From: DATLLN01 sp963809205
GTDB lineage: Bacteria > Actinomycetota > Thermoleophilia > Gaiellales > JAICJC01
Length of the DNA: 64,000 bases
Reading direction: 5' to 3'
NCBI GenBank assembly: GCA_963809205.1
Contig: CAWEIS010000004.1
Span: forward strand, 434,001-498,000
The position numbers were made by a program, and so were the translations under genes. Under the pieces are notes generated by a model. The model saw only the letters and a list, made by a program, of their open reading frames with translations, did not search any database and was not told where the DNA came from. Below are positions 14,466 through 22,959 of this stretch, in pieces (within the stretch, counting starts at the first letter, position 1; each line of letters starts with the position of its first letter).

Positions 14466-17428
14466 GCCGCGGCTTCGGCGGAGCCGTCACTCTCGCGCTG
14501 CACCTCGACCGCCTTCTCGTCGGTCAGCACGAGGTAGCCCTCGAACTCGCCGGCGCGGTCGCGGAACTGGAGCGGGCCGACCTTGCCCTTCTCGATCACC
14601 GTCTTCGCCTCGTCCGGCGTGATGTCGCGGCCCTTCATCGACTTCCAGATGACGAACCCGCAGCCCGGGTTCTTCTTGCTCTTCCACGAGGAGCAGCCGT
14701 AGGCGCGGCTGTTCTCGCGGATCTGGCCGTCGCACCGCGGGCAGCTCGCGATCGGCTCGCGCTGGACGCGCGCGACGCGCCCCAGCGGCTTGCCGTCCTC
14801 GCCCACGATCTGGGGCTCGTTGCCCTCGCCCATCACCAGCTTCGCCGGCTGTGGGCCGTCGGTCAGCTCCGCCTCGCCGCGCTCGAGCAGCTCGCGCACC
14901 TGATCGGTGCCGATCGTGAACCCGCGCTGGCTCTTCCAGATGGTGAAGCCGCAGCCCGGCTCGGACTTGCTCTTCCACGACGTGCAGCCGAATCCGCGGC
15001 GGTTCTCCTTGATCTCGCCGTCGCCGTTGGGGCAGGGGCCGAGAGTGCCCTCGAGCGGCTTGCCCGCTTCGTCGACGATCTGCGGCTTGTTGCCCTCGGC
15101 CAGCACCAGCCTGGCCGGCTGGGGGCCGTTGGCAAGCTCGGCCTCGCCGTGCTCCAAGAGCTCGCGCACCTCGTCCGCGGTGACGGTGAATCCGGCCTGG
15201 TTCTTCCACACGGTGAAGCCGCAGCCGGGATCCTTCTTGCTCTTGTAGGAGCTACAGCCAAAGGCCGCGCGGTTCTCCTTGATCTCGCCGTCGCCGTTGG
15301 GGCAGGGCCCGAGCGGCGCCGACTGCGTCAGCGGCTTGCCGTCCTCGCCCACGATCAGCGTGTGCTTCTCGTCGTCCAGCACCAGCGTCGCGCCGCCATC
15401 GAGCTGCCCGCGGCCCGAGGCCAGCAGCTCGGCCACCGCCTCGCGGGTGATCGTGAAGCCGCCCTGGTTCTTCCAGATGGTGAAGCCGCAGCCCGGCTCG
15501 GACTTGCTCTTGTACGACGAGCAGCCGAAGGCCGCGCGGTTCTCGCGGATTTCTCCGTCGCCGTTGGGGCACGTCCCCAGCGACTCCGTCCTCAGCGTGC
15601 GGAAGTACTCGACGATCTCGTCGGTGAAGCCGGCGATGTCCGCCATGAACGCGCTGCGGTCGGCCTGCGCGTGCTCGATCTCGGACAGCCGCTTCTCCCA
15701 GCTGCCCGTCAGCTCGGCCGAGGTCAGCGGGTGCGTGCCCAACAGCTCGATCGTCATGCGGCCCTTGGGCGTTGAGGTCAGCGCCTTTCCGTCGCGGTCG
15801 ATGTAGCCGACGTTGAGCAGCCGCTCGATGGTGTCGGCGCGGGTGGCGGGCGTGCCCAGGCCGGACTCCTTCATCGCCTCGCGCAGCTCCTCGTCGTCGA
15901 TCGTGCGGCCGGCGGTCTCCATCGCGCCCAGCAGCGAGCTCTCCGTGTAGCGGCCCGGCGGCTTGGTCTGCTTCTCGAGCACCGTCGCCTCGGCGCAGCT
16001 GCCGGTCTCGCCCTCGTCGATCCGCGGCAGCGCCTGCTCGGGCGCCTCCCCGTCCTCGCGCTTCGCGGGCGGCGCGCTGGCCTCGTCGCCGAACGCCGGC
16101 GCGCGCCAGCCGGCCTCCAGCAGCCGCTTGCCCTTGGTGCGGAAGCTCTGGTCGCCGGCCTCGGTGACGACGTCGGTGTCCTCGAACCGGGCATCGGGAT
16201 GGAACACAGCCAGGAAGCGGCGGGCGACCAGGTCGTAGATGCGGCCGTCGTCGCCCGATAGCTCGCCCCGCGGCAGCTCGCCGGTCGGGATGATCGCGTG
16301 GTGGTCGTCGACCTTCCCGTTGTTGACGACACGGGCCAGCGGCAGCACGTCCAGCGAGGCGACGTACTCGGCATGGGGGCGGTAGGCGGCGATGCCGGCC
16401 AGCTTGCCGGCGGTCGGCTTGAGCGCCGGGATCTGGTCGGAGGGCAGGAACTGGCTGCGCGTTCGCGGGTAGGTGATGACAGCGCCGTGCGACGAGCCCT
16501 CGTACAGCCGCTGCGCGGCGGCCAGCGTGCGGGCGGCGGACATGCCGAACCGGCGGTTGGCCTCGCGCTGCAGGCTGGTCAGGTCGTAGAGCAGGGGCGA
16601 GCGCTCCTTGCGCTCCTTGCGCTTGACCGAGACCACGGTCGACGGCGCTCCGCCGGCCGCCGCGGCGACCGCCTCGGCGCGCTCGCGCTCCGCCGTCCGG
16701 TCCTCGCGACCCTCGAACCAGCGGCCGACGTAGGTGCGGCCCTCGTCGAGCTCGAAGCGGGCGTCCACCTGGAAGTAGGTCTCGGGGACGAAGGCGTCGA
16801 TCTCCAGGTCGCGGCGGACGATCAGCGCCAGCGTCGGCGTCTGCACCCGGCCCAGCGAGACGACGCCGTCCAGGCGGCCGACCTTGGTGGCCGCCCGCGT
16901 GCCGTTCATGCCAACCAGCCAGTCGGCCTCGCTGCGCGACCGGGCGGCCGCCTCCAGCGGCGCCATCTCCGCGCCGTCGCGGAGGTGGTCGAACCCCTCG
17001 CGGATCGCGTCGCGGGTCATCGACGACACCCACAGGCGGCTGACCGGCTTGGCGTTCCCGGCCAGCTCGTAGATGTAGGAGAAGATCAGCTCGCCCTCGC
17101 GGCCGGCGTCACAGCCGTTGATGATCTGCTCGACGTCCTTGCGCTTGATCAGCTTGGACAACGTGTCCAGCTGCGACCTGCCGCGGCCCTCGATCGGCTT
17201 CAGCTTGAACTGCTCGGGGATGATCGGCAGCCGGTTGAGCGACCACATCCGGTACTTGCTGTCGTAGTCCTCGGGCTCCGCCAGCTCGACCAGGTGACCG
17301 ACGGCCCAGGACACGACGTAATCGTCCGCCTCCAGGTAGTCCTTGCGGTCGGTGAAAGTGCCGGGCAGCGCCTTTGCATAGTCGCGCCCGACGGACGGCT
17401 TCTCGGCGATCACGAGTGTCTTGCTCAT
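14462..17428 (-). CDS. topB: Type IA DNA topoisomerase (TopB-like) with four C-terminal repeats
   Basis: A 988-residue enzyme that relaxes or decatenates DNA by single-strand passage. The Toprim domain starts LVIAEKPSVGRD and includes CDAGREGE (D107, E111, E113). The active-site tyrosine is Y320 in VITYPRTRSQFL; the usual YPRTDS aspartate is replaced by R324. From about residue 615 to the end there are four repeats of about 90 residues, each with CPxxDGEI, GCSSxKSK and PGCGF (first cysteines C620, C709, C799, C896). Only the last keeps a full CPRC pair. ATG 17428 gives the TopIII N-terminus. Divergent from tmk. Confidence 0.9.
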   Translation of the reverse strand: MSKTLVIAEKPSVGRDYAKALPGTFTDRKDYLEADDYVVSWAVGHLVELAEPEDYDSKYRMWSLNRLPIIPEQFKLKPIEGRGRSQLDTLSKLIKRKDVEQIINGCDAGREGELIFSYIYELAGNAKPVSRLWVSSMTRDAIREGFDHLRDGAEMAPLEAAARSRSEADWLVGMNGTRAATKVGRLDGVVSLGRVQTPTLALIVRRDLEIDAFVPETYFQVDARFELDEGRTYVGRWFEGREDRTAERERAEAVAAAAGGAPSTVVSVKRKERKERSPLLYDLTSLQREANRRFGMSAARTLAAAQRLYEGSSHGAVITYPRTRSQFLPSDQIPALKPTAGKLAGIAAYRPHAEYVASLDVLPLARVVNNGKVDDHHAIIPTGELPRGELSGDDGRIYDLVARRFLAVFHPDARFEDTDVVTEAGDQSFRTKGKRLLEAGWRAPAFGDEASAPPAKREDGEAPEQALPRIDEGETGSCAEATVLEKQTKPPGRYTESSLLGAMETAGRTIDDEELREAMKESGLGTPATRADTIERLLNVGYIDRDGKALTSTPKGRMTIELLGTHPLTSAELTGSWEKRLSEIEHAQADRSAFMADIAGFTDEIVEYFRTLRTESLGTCPNGDGEIRENRAAFGCSSYKSKSEPGCGFTIWKNQGGFTITREAVAELLASGRGQLDGGATLVLDDEKHTLIVGEDGKPLTQSAPLGPCPNGDGEIKENRAAFGCSSYKSKKDPGCGFTVWKNQAGFTVTADEVRELLEHGEAELANGPQPARLVLAEGNKPQIVDEAGKPLEGTLGPCPNGDGEIKENRRGFGCTSWKSKSEPGCGFTIWKSQRGFTIGTDQVRELLERGEAELTDGPQPAKLVMGEGNEPQIVGEDGKPLGRVARVQREPIASCPRCDGQIRENSRAYGCSSWKSKKNPGCGFVIWKSMKGRDITPDEAKTVIEKGKVGPLQFRDRAGEFEGYLVLTDEKAVEVQRESDGSAEAAA

Positions 17429-17519
17429 ACGCGGCGAGAGGGTAGCACTTGGCCTCCGACGCATTTTCGGCGGAACGGTGCCGATTCTGTAGCGCCTTCG
17501 GCGCGGGTAGCATCAGCGC

Positions 17520-18113
17520 ATGTTCATCAGCTTCGAGGGCCTGGACGGATGCGGCAAGACCACGCAGGCGGCGATGCTGGCGGACGCGCTGGAGGCGGAG
17601 GGGCAGCGGATCGTCCGCGTCCGCGAGCCCGGCGGCACGCCGGCCGGCGAGCGGATCCGCAGCCTGCTGCTCGACCCCGGCGAGAGGATCGCGCCGGTCG
17701 CTGAGGCGCTGCTCTACGCCGCCGCCCGCGCGCAGCTGGTGGACGACGTGATCCGCCCGGCGCTGCGCGACGGGGCGCACGTGGTGGCCGACCGGTTCAT
17801 CGACTCGTCGCTCGCCTACCAGGGCGTCGCCCGCGGGCTGGGCGTCGAGCCGGTGCTCGACGTCAACCGCTTTGCGACCGGCGGGCTGTTCCCCGACCGG
17901 ACGGTGCTGCTGCGGCTGGACGGCGGCGATGCTGCGCGGCGGCGCGATGCCGAGCCCGACCGGATCGAGGCCGAGGGCGACGGCTTCCAGGAGCAGGTCG
18001 CGCGCGGCTTCGAGGACCTGGCGGCGCGCTTTCCCGACCGGATCGTCGAGATCGACGCCGGCGGATCGCCCGACGAGGTGCTCGCGCGGGTGCGCAGGGC
18101 GGCCGGCGTATGA
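17520..18113 (+). CDS. tmk: Thymidylate kinase
   Basis: A protein of 197 residues that phosphorylates dTMP to dTDP for DNA synthesis. The P-loop FEGLDGCGKTTQ is at 5-16, REPGGTPAGERIR (dTMP contact) at about 35-47, and DRFIDSSLAYQG at about 92-103. It leads a four-gene chain in which each start overlaps the previous stop (ATGA). The order tmk-holB-ricT is widespread in Gram-positive bacteria. Confidence 0.96.
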   Translation: MFISFEGLDGCGKTTQAAMLADALEAEGQRIVRVREPGGTPAGERIRSLLLDPGERIAPVAEALLYAAARAQLVDDVIRPALRDGAHVVADRFIDSSLAYQGVARGLGVEPVLDVNRFATGGLFPDRTVLLRLDGGDAARRRDAEPDRIEAEGDGFQEQVARGFEDLAARFPDRIVEIDAGGSPDEVLARVRRAAGV

Positions 18114-19201
18114 GCGGGCCGTTCGACGGTCTGGCGCGGCAGCCCGAGGCCGAGCGTCTGCTGGAGGCGGCGCTGGCCGCGCCCGGCCATGCCTACCTGC
18201 TGGCCGGCCCGCCGGGCAGCGGCAAGCGGCTCTACGCGGAGCGCTTCTCTGCGGCCCTGCTCGACGCTCCGCCACGGCGGATCGTCTCCGGCACGCATCC
18301 CGACCTGTTCGTGCTCGAGCCGGCCGGCAGCATGATCCTGATGGAGGACGCGCGGAGGCTGCGGCGCGACCTGCACATGCGGCCCTTCGAGGCGGCACGC
18401 CGCGTCTATCTAATACTGGGGGCGCATCTGCTGCGCGACGACAGCGCAAACGCGCTCCTCAAGTCGCTCGAGGAGCCGCCGTCGTACGGCGTGTTCGTGC
18501 TGGTGTCCGACCACGCCGACGGGATGCTGCCGACCATCCTCTCCCGCGTGCAGCTGGTGCCGTTCCGGCGGTTCTCGACGGCCCAGCTGACCGAGGCCAC
18601 CGGCAACGCCACGGCGGCCCGCGCCGCGATGGGCAACCTGGCCCGGGCCGAGCAGCTGGCGGGCGACGATGCGGCGGCCGAGCGCCGCCGTGCCTACCTG
18701 GACATCGCCCGCCGCTCGCTGATCGATCCCGCGTTCGACCCGGCGGAGGCGGCCGGCGTCATCTCCTCTGCTGCCAACGCCGCCGGCAAGCAGGCGGGCA
18801 AGGACGTGCAGACCGCCGCCGCGTCGCAGATCGAGGTGACCGACGACCCGAAGGATCGCAAGGCGCTGGAGAAGCGGGTCGATGATCGCGCCAAGCGGGT
18901 CGCCCGGCGGGCCGAGCTGGAGGAGCTGCTGGAAGCCCTGGACACGGTCGCCTGGTGGTACCGCGACGTGCTGGCCGCGCATCTGGGCGCCGAGAGCGTG
19001 GTGGTACACTCAGATCTGGCCGGTGAGGCGGTTCACGACGGCGAATCCGAGACTCCCGCGAGGCTGGTGCGGGCGCTCTCGGTTCTCGCAGACCGCCGCC
19101 GGTCATTCGATTTGAACGTCACCCCGCCCCTGGCGATCGAGGCCCTCTTCCACGAGCTGCACGGGGCAGGATCGGACATCGCGAGAGTGGTGGAGGCCTG
19201 A
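18110..19201 (+). CDS. holB: DNA polymerase III delta' subunit (clamp-loader)
   Basis: A 363-residue AAA+ clamp-loader subunit. A degenerate Walker A GPPGSGKR is at 33-40 and SLEEPP at 119-124. The SRC motif is altered to LSRVQ (145-149). The four-cysteine zinc module that precedes HPD in most delta' and gamma/tau proteins is missing; only SGTHPD remains. This fits a structural, non-ATPase delta' role. A long charged helical linker lies around residues 235-275. ATGA overlap with tmk and ricT. Confidence 0.88.
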   Translation: MSGPFDGLARQPEAERLLEAALAAPGHAYLLAGPPGSGKRLYAERFSAALLDAPPRRIVSGTHPDLFVLEPAGSMILMEDARRLRRDLHMRPFEAARRVYLILGAHLLRDDSANALLKSLEEPPSYGVFVLVSDHADGMLPTILSRVQLVPFRRFSTAQLTEATGNATAARAAMGNLARAEQLAGDDAAAERRRAYLDIARRSLIDPAFDPAEAAGVISSAANAAGKQAGKDVQTAAASQIEVTDDPKDRKALEKRVDDRAKRVARRAELEELLEALDTVAWWYRDVLAAHLGAESVVVHSDLAGEAVHDGESETPARLVRALSVLADRRRSFDLNVTPPLAIEALFHELHGAGSDIARVVEA

Positions 19202-20007
19202 TGGCGACAGTCGTCGGCGTCGTGTTTCAGCCGGGCGGCAAGGTGTATTCGTTCGACCCGGCGGGGCTCGAGCTGCGGTGGGACGAGCGGGTGATCTGCC
19301 ACACCGCCCGCGGCCGCGACCTCGGTCGTGTCGTCCAGGCCAAGCACCAGATGCCCGACGAGGAGCTGACCGGGCCGCTCAAGCGCGTTGTCCGCCGGGC
19401 CACCGCGCAGGACGAGGAGCAGGTGCGGGCCAACCGGGTAGAGGCCAAGCGCGCGATGCTGCTGTTCCGCGAGCTGATCCGGCGCCACGGCATGGAGCTG
19501 AAGCCGGTCTCGTCGGACGTCGTCTTTGACGGCACCAGGATCATGTTTGCCTACGAGGCGGAGCAGCGGCCGGACACGGCGGCGCTGCAGGCCGATCTGT
19601 CGCAGCGGCTGAAGCGGCGGGTCGATCTGCGGATGGTGGGGCCGCGCGAGGCGGCGCGGCTGTGCGGCGGAGGCGGGCTGTGCGGGCCGGTCAAGTGCTG
19701 CAACCGCTTCCCGTCGCACGAGGCTCCGATCACGCTGCGGATGGCCAAGGACCAGGAGCTTCCGATGAATCCGGGCCGGATCACCGGACTGTGCGGCAGG
19801 CTACGCTGTTGTCTGGCGTTCGAGCATCCGATCTACAAGTCGTTTCGCGACCGGGCGCCGGCGGTGGGCAGGAGGGTGTCCACCCCGCATGGAACTGGGG
19901 TGGTACGGAGCTACGAGGTGGTGCGCGATGCCTGCCTCGTTGAGATCGACGGTGAGAGGGAGATGTTGGAGGTCAAGCTCGACGAGATGGTGGAAGTGGC
20001 CGGATGA
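19201..20007 (+). CDS. ricT: PSP1-domain protein RicT (YaaT-like)
   Basis: A protein of 268 residues with the PSP1 domain and its cysteine clusters: C155, C161, C166 and C167 (GLCGPVKCC) and C198, C203 and C204 (GLCGRLRCC). In Bacillus, RicT (YaaT) with RicA and RicF forms a [4Fe-4S] complex that promotes RNase Y-dependent mRNA maturation. All the ligand-type cysteines are present here. The position after holB is the classical one. The start overlaps the holB stop. Confidence 0.93.
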   Translation: MATVVGVVFQPGGKVYSFDPAGLELRWDERVICHTARGRDLGRVVQAKHQMPDEELTGPLKRVVRRATAQDEEQVRANRVEAKRAMLLFRELIRRHGMELKPVSSDVVFDGTRIMFAYEAEQRPDTAALQADLSQRLKRRVDLRMVGPREAARLCGGGGLCGPVKCCNRFPSHEAPITLRMAKDQELPMNPGRITGLCGRLRCCLAFEHPIYKSFRDRAPAVGRRVSTPHGTGVVRSYEVVRDACLVEIDGEREMLEVKLDEMVEVAG

Positions 20008-21089
20008 GCATGAGCTTTGCAATCGCCGGCCGGGGCGATGACCCGCGCCTCAGCGAGTTCCGTGAGGCGCTGCGCAAGGAGTGGATCGCGCGCGATTTCC
20101 CTGAGGACACCGCGGTCGACCCCGCGGCCGAGATCGTCTTCAACTTCATCGACCCGGCGCGCCCCCGCCCCGTGCGCCGCCGCCAGCGGTCGACCTACGT
20201 CGCCATCGTCTCGGTGATCGACACCTCGCCGGATGACGTGCTGTTATACGAGTACCCGTTCATGGTGCGCAGCCTCGCCAACCTCGGCGTCGTTGTCGTC
20301 CCCGGCGACACGTGCCACTTCGTCACGCCTGAGCGCGGCCACTACACGGTCGACGACCCGGGCGACCTGGACGAGTGGGTGCGGCGGATCGTCGACCGGA
20401 TCACGCCCCTTGCCACCTCGCGGCTGGTGATCGACAACCGCTTCGACGAGGACCTGGAGCCCGAGCTGTGGGACGGCGACGAGCTGACCGAGGGCCTGCT
20501 CGACGCCGGCCGCCGGCTCGACGCGCTCGGCCTGCTGCCCGCGCCGTTCCCGCTCGAGGAGCTGGTCGGCGAGAAGGAGCTGCTGCGGATCAAGCGGATC
20601 TACGGCATCGGCGGCCTCTCGTACGGCAACCTGTCGACCCGCAAGGACGAGGGCCGGTTCTGGATGAGCGCGTCGGGCGTCGACAAGGCGAACCTGCGGG
20701 TCGTCGGCAAGGACATCCTGATGGTCAAGGACTACGAGGAGGCGACCGGCACCATGGTGCTGTCGGTGCCGGCAGGCGTTGAGGATCCCAACCGGGTGTC
20801 GGTCGACGCGATCGAGCACTGGATGATCTACCGCGAGCACCCCGAGGTGAACGCGATCGTCCACGTGCACGCCTGGATCCCGGGGATCCGCGCGACCGAG
20901 TTCAACTACCCGTGCGGCACGGCGGAGCTGGCCACGGCGGTGGCCGACATCATCCGCACGGAGCCCGACCCCGCGCACTCGGTGGTCGGGCTCAAGAACC
21001 ACGGCATCACCGTCACCGGCACGAGCCTGGAGGACATCTTCCAGCGCATCGAGCCGGTGATCGAGGTGCAGGTTCCGATGATCGCCTAG
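20004..21089 (+). CDS. Class II aldolase/adducin-family protein with N-terminal extension
   Basis: A protein of 361 residues. The C-terminal part (about 190-350) is a class II aldolase/adducin domain: GNLSTR, SASGVDKANL, metal histidines H287 and H289 in HVHAW, and KNHG with H333. The first 180 residues are an extra domain rich in YVAIVSVIDT and LVIDNRFDED-type segments that I do not recognise. The sugar phosphate substrate is unknown. It is coupled to ricT by an ATGA overlap, an unusual partner for the tmk-holB-ricT block. Confidence 0.8.
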   Translation: MSMSFAIAGRGDDPRLSEFREALRKEWIARDFPEDTAVDPAAEIVFNFIDPARPRPVRRRQRSTYVAIVSVIDTSPDDVLLYEYPFMVRSLANLGVVVVPGDTCHFVTPERGHYTVDDPGDLDEWVRRIVDRITPLATSRLVIDNRFDEDLEPELWDGDELTEGLLDAGRRLDALGLLPAPFPLEELVGEKELLRIKRIYGIGGLSYGNLSTRKDEGRFWMSASGVDKANLRVVGKDILMVKDYEEATGTMVLSVPAGVEDPNRVSVDAIEHWMIYREHPEVNAIVHVHAWIPGIRATEFNYPCGTAELATAVADIIRTEPDPAHSVVGLKNHGITVTGTSLEDIFQRIEPVIEVQVPMIA

Positions 21090-21101
21090 ATGGCGACCTG
21101 A

Positions 21102-21458
21102 TCAGTCAGCGACCAAGACGACGAGCACGGTCGTCTCGTCGCTCGGGTGATCCATCTCGTAATGGCGGTAGAGCCGCTGCTCCTCGCCGTGCGAGAGGCT
21201 CTCGTCGGCTGAGATGTTCGGCGCGCTGTTGACCTCGTCGCCAGGGAACGCCACGCGCACGGTGTCACCCTCGAGCGTGGCGCCGTCGATCGGCACGAAG
21301 TGCAGCTTGTTGCCGAAGCGGCCGCCGCGGATCAGCAGGAACGCCGGCTCGCCCGTTGTCTCGTCGCGATAGATGTCAGCGAGATGGCCCAGCGGCTCGC
21401 CGTCGACGTCCATGACGGACAGCTCGCGCCAGGTGTGCAGATCAGGGGGTGAGGGCAT
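21102..21458 (-). CDS. PRC-barrel-like protein
   Basis: A protein of 118 residues with a beta-rich PRC-barrel pattern: WRELSVMDVDGEPLGHLADI followed by FLLIRGGRFGNKLHFVPID. PRC-barrel proteins bind RNA, photosynthetic reaction centres or other partners; the role here is unknown. The start is set by AGGAG seven bases before ATG 21458 on the minus strand. The C-terminal tail is acidic and probably disordered. It is convergent with the aldolase (12 bp gap). Confidence 0.65.
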   Translation of the reverse strand: MPSPPDLHTWRELSVMDVDGEPLGHLADIYRDETTGEPAFLLIRGGRFGNKLHFVPIDGATLEGDTVRVAFPGDEVNSAPNISADESLSHGEEQRLYRHYEMDHPSDETTVLVVLVAD

Positions 21459-21517
21459 GTAGAAACTCCTCGTTCGGGTTGGCGCGCGGACCCTACCGTC
21501 TGGAACACTCTCTGCCA

Positions 21518-22225
21518 ATGCCACCGGATGCGATCAGCATCGGCGATCTGGTCGTCGATCGCGGCGGCCGCCGGGTGCTGGACGACGTCTCGCTCGGGGT
21601 GCCGGCGGGCAGCATCACCGGCCTGCTCGGTCCCAGCGGCTGCGGCAAGTCGACGCTGATGCGCGCGATCGTCGGCGTCCAGCGCGTCGCGTCGGGCAAC
21701 GTGACGGTGCTCGGGGAGCCGGCCGGGAGCGCCGGTCTGCGACGCCGGGTCGGCTACGTCACCCAGGCGCCATCCGTGTACGTCGACCTGTCGGTGGGCG
21801 AGAACCTCGGGTACTTCGCGCGCGTGCTGGGCACCCCGGCCGAGCGGGTGGACGAGGTCGTCCGAACCGTCGGGCTGGCCGAGGAGTCCGGGCGCGTCGT
21901 CGGGTCGTTGTCCGGCGGCCAGCGGGCGCGCGTGTCGCTGGCCACGGCGCTGCTGAATGCGCCCGAGTTGCTGGTACTGGACGAGCCGACGGTCGGGCTC
22001 GACCCGGCGCTGCGCGCAGAGCTGTGGGCGGACTTTCGGGGGCTGGCTGACGCCGGTACGACGCTGCTGGTGTCCAGCCACGTGATGGACGAGGCCGACC
22101 GCTGCGACGTGATCGTGCTGATGCGCGACGGGCGGATCCTGGCGTCCGAGCCGAGGGAGCAGCTGCTCGCCCGCACAGGGGCGGAGGACGTGGAGTCGGC
22201 GTTCCTGCAGCTGGTGGGCTCCTGA
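21518..22225 (+). CDS. ABC transporter ATP-binding protein
   Basis: A 235-residue ABC ATPase with Walker A GPSGCGKST (residues 37-45), signature SLSGGQRARVSL, Walker B LLVLDEPTVGLD and H-switch SSH. It pairs with the permease that follows at once, forming an ABC-2 type exporter of the drug/antibiotic-efflux kind. ATG 21518 places the N-terminus correctly before ISIGDLVVDRGGRRVLDD. Confidence 0.93.
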   Translation: MPPDAISIGDLVVDRGGRRVLDDVSLGVPAGSITGLLGPSGCGKSTLMRAIVGVQRVASGNVTVLGEPAGSAGLRRRVGYVTQAPSVYVDLSVGENLGYFARVLGTPAERVDEVVRTVGLAEESGRVVGSLSGGQRARVSLATALLNAPELLVLDEPTVGLDPALRAELWADFRGLADAGTTLLVSSHVMDEADRCDVIVLMRDGRILASEPREQLLARTGAEDVESAFLQLVGS

Positions 22226-22257
22226 GCGGGCGCATCGTCCTGGCGACGGCGAGCCGG

Positions 22258-22959
22258 GTGCTGCGGCAGCTCCGTCGCGACCCGCGCACGCTGGCTCTGC
22301 TGATCGTCGTGCCCTGCGTGCTGGAGGCGCTGATCAAGTGGGTGTTCGAGGGAGACGAGCAGATCTTCCAGCGCGTGGGCGTGCCGCTGGTCGGCATCTT
22401 CCCGCTGGTCTCGATGTTCCTGGTCACGTCGATCGCCATGTTGCGCGAGCGGACGACGGGCACGCTGGAGCGGCTGATGACGCTGCCACTGGCCAAACTC
22501 GATCTGCTGCTGGGCTACGGGCTGGCGTTTGCTGTGATGGCGACAGTGCAAGCGGTCACCGTGTCGGTGGTCGCGATCGGCCTGCTCGGCCTGGACGTGG
22601 CCGGCTCGACGGTGCTGGTGGTGGTGTTCGCGGTGCTGAACGCGCTGCTCGGCATGTCGATGGGGCTGTTCCTGTCCGCGTTCGCCAGCACCGAATTCCA
22701 GGCGGTGCAGTTCATGCCCGCGTTCCTGCTGCCGCAGCTGCTGCTGTGCGGCCTGCTGGCACCGCGTGACCAGATGGCTCGGCCGCTCGAGGTGATCTCG
22801 TATGTGCTGCCGATGACGTACGCGTACGACGCGTTGTCCCGGGTGGCGTCGTCGTCGGAGGTGACGAGCGAGGTATGGCGGGACGCGGTGATCCTGGTCG
22901 GCGCCACCGTGCTCGCGTTGTGCGGGGGTGCGGCGACGCTCCACCGGCGCACCGGCTAG
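22258..22959 (+). CDS. ABC-2 type transporter permease
   Basis: About 233 residues with six transmembrane helices and the ABC-2 family pattern LRQLRRDPRTLALLIVVPCV near the start. GTG 22258 is the first standard start. The frame is open back to a CTG at 22222 that overlaps the ATPase stop (CTGA), and the extra residues (SGRIVLATASR) look like genuine family sequence, so translation may begin there. Exports an unknown substrate with the upstream ATPase. It overlaps the convergent epimerase gene by 4 bp. Confidence 0.88.
   Translation: MLRQLRRDPRTLALLIVVPCVLEALIKWVFEGDEQIFQRVGVPLVGIFPLVSMFLVTSIAMLRERTTGTLERLMTLPLAKLDLLLGYGLAFAVMATVQAVTVSVVAIGLLGLDVAGSTVLVVVFAVLNALLGMSMGLFLSAFASTEFQAVQFMPAFLLPQLLLCGLLAPRDQMARPLEVISYVLPMTYAYDALSRVASSSEVTSEVWRDAVILVGATVLALCGGAATLHRRTG

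Noticed and set aside
14690..15600. Regularly spaced repeats that could be taken for a CRISPR or DNA repeat array
   Set aside because: The period is about 270 bp, the copies diverge at codon third positions, and all lie in frame in topB. They are protein repeats.
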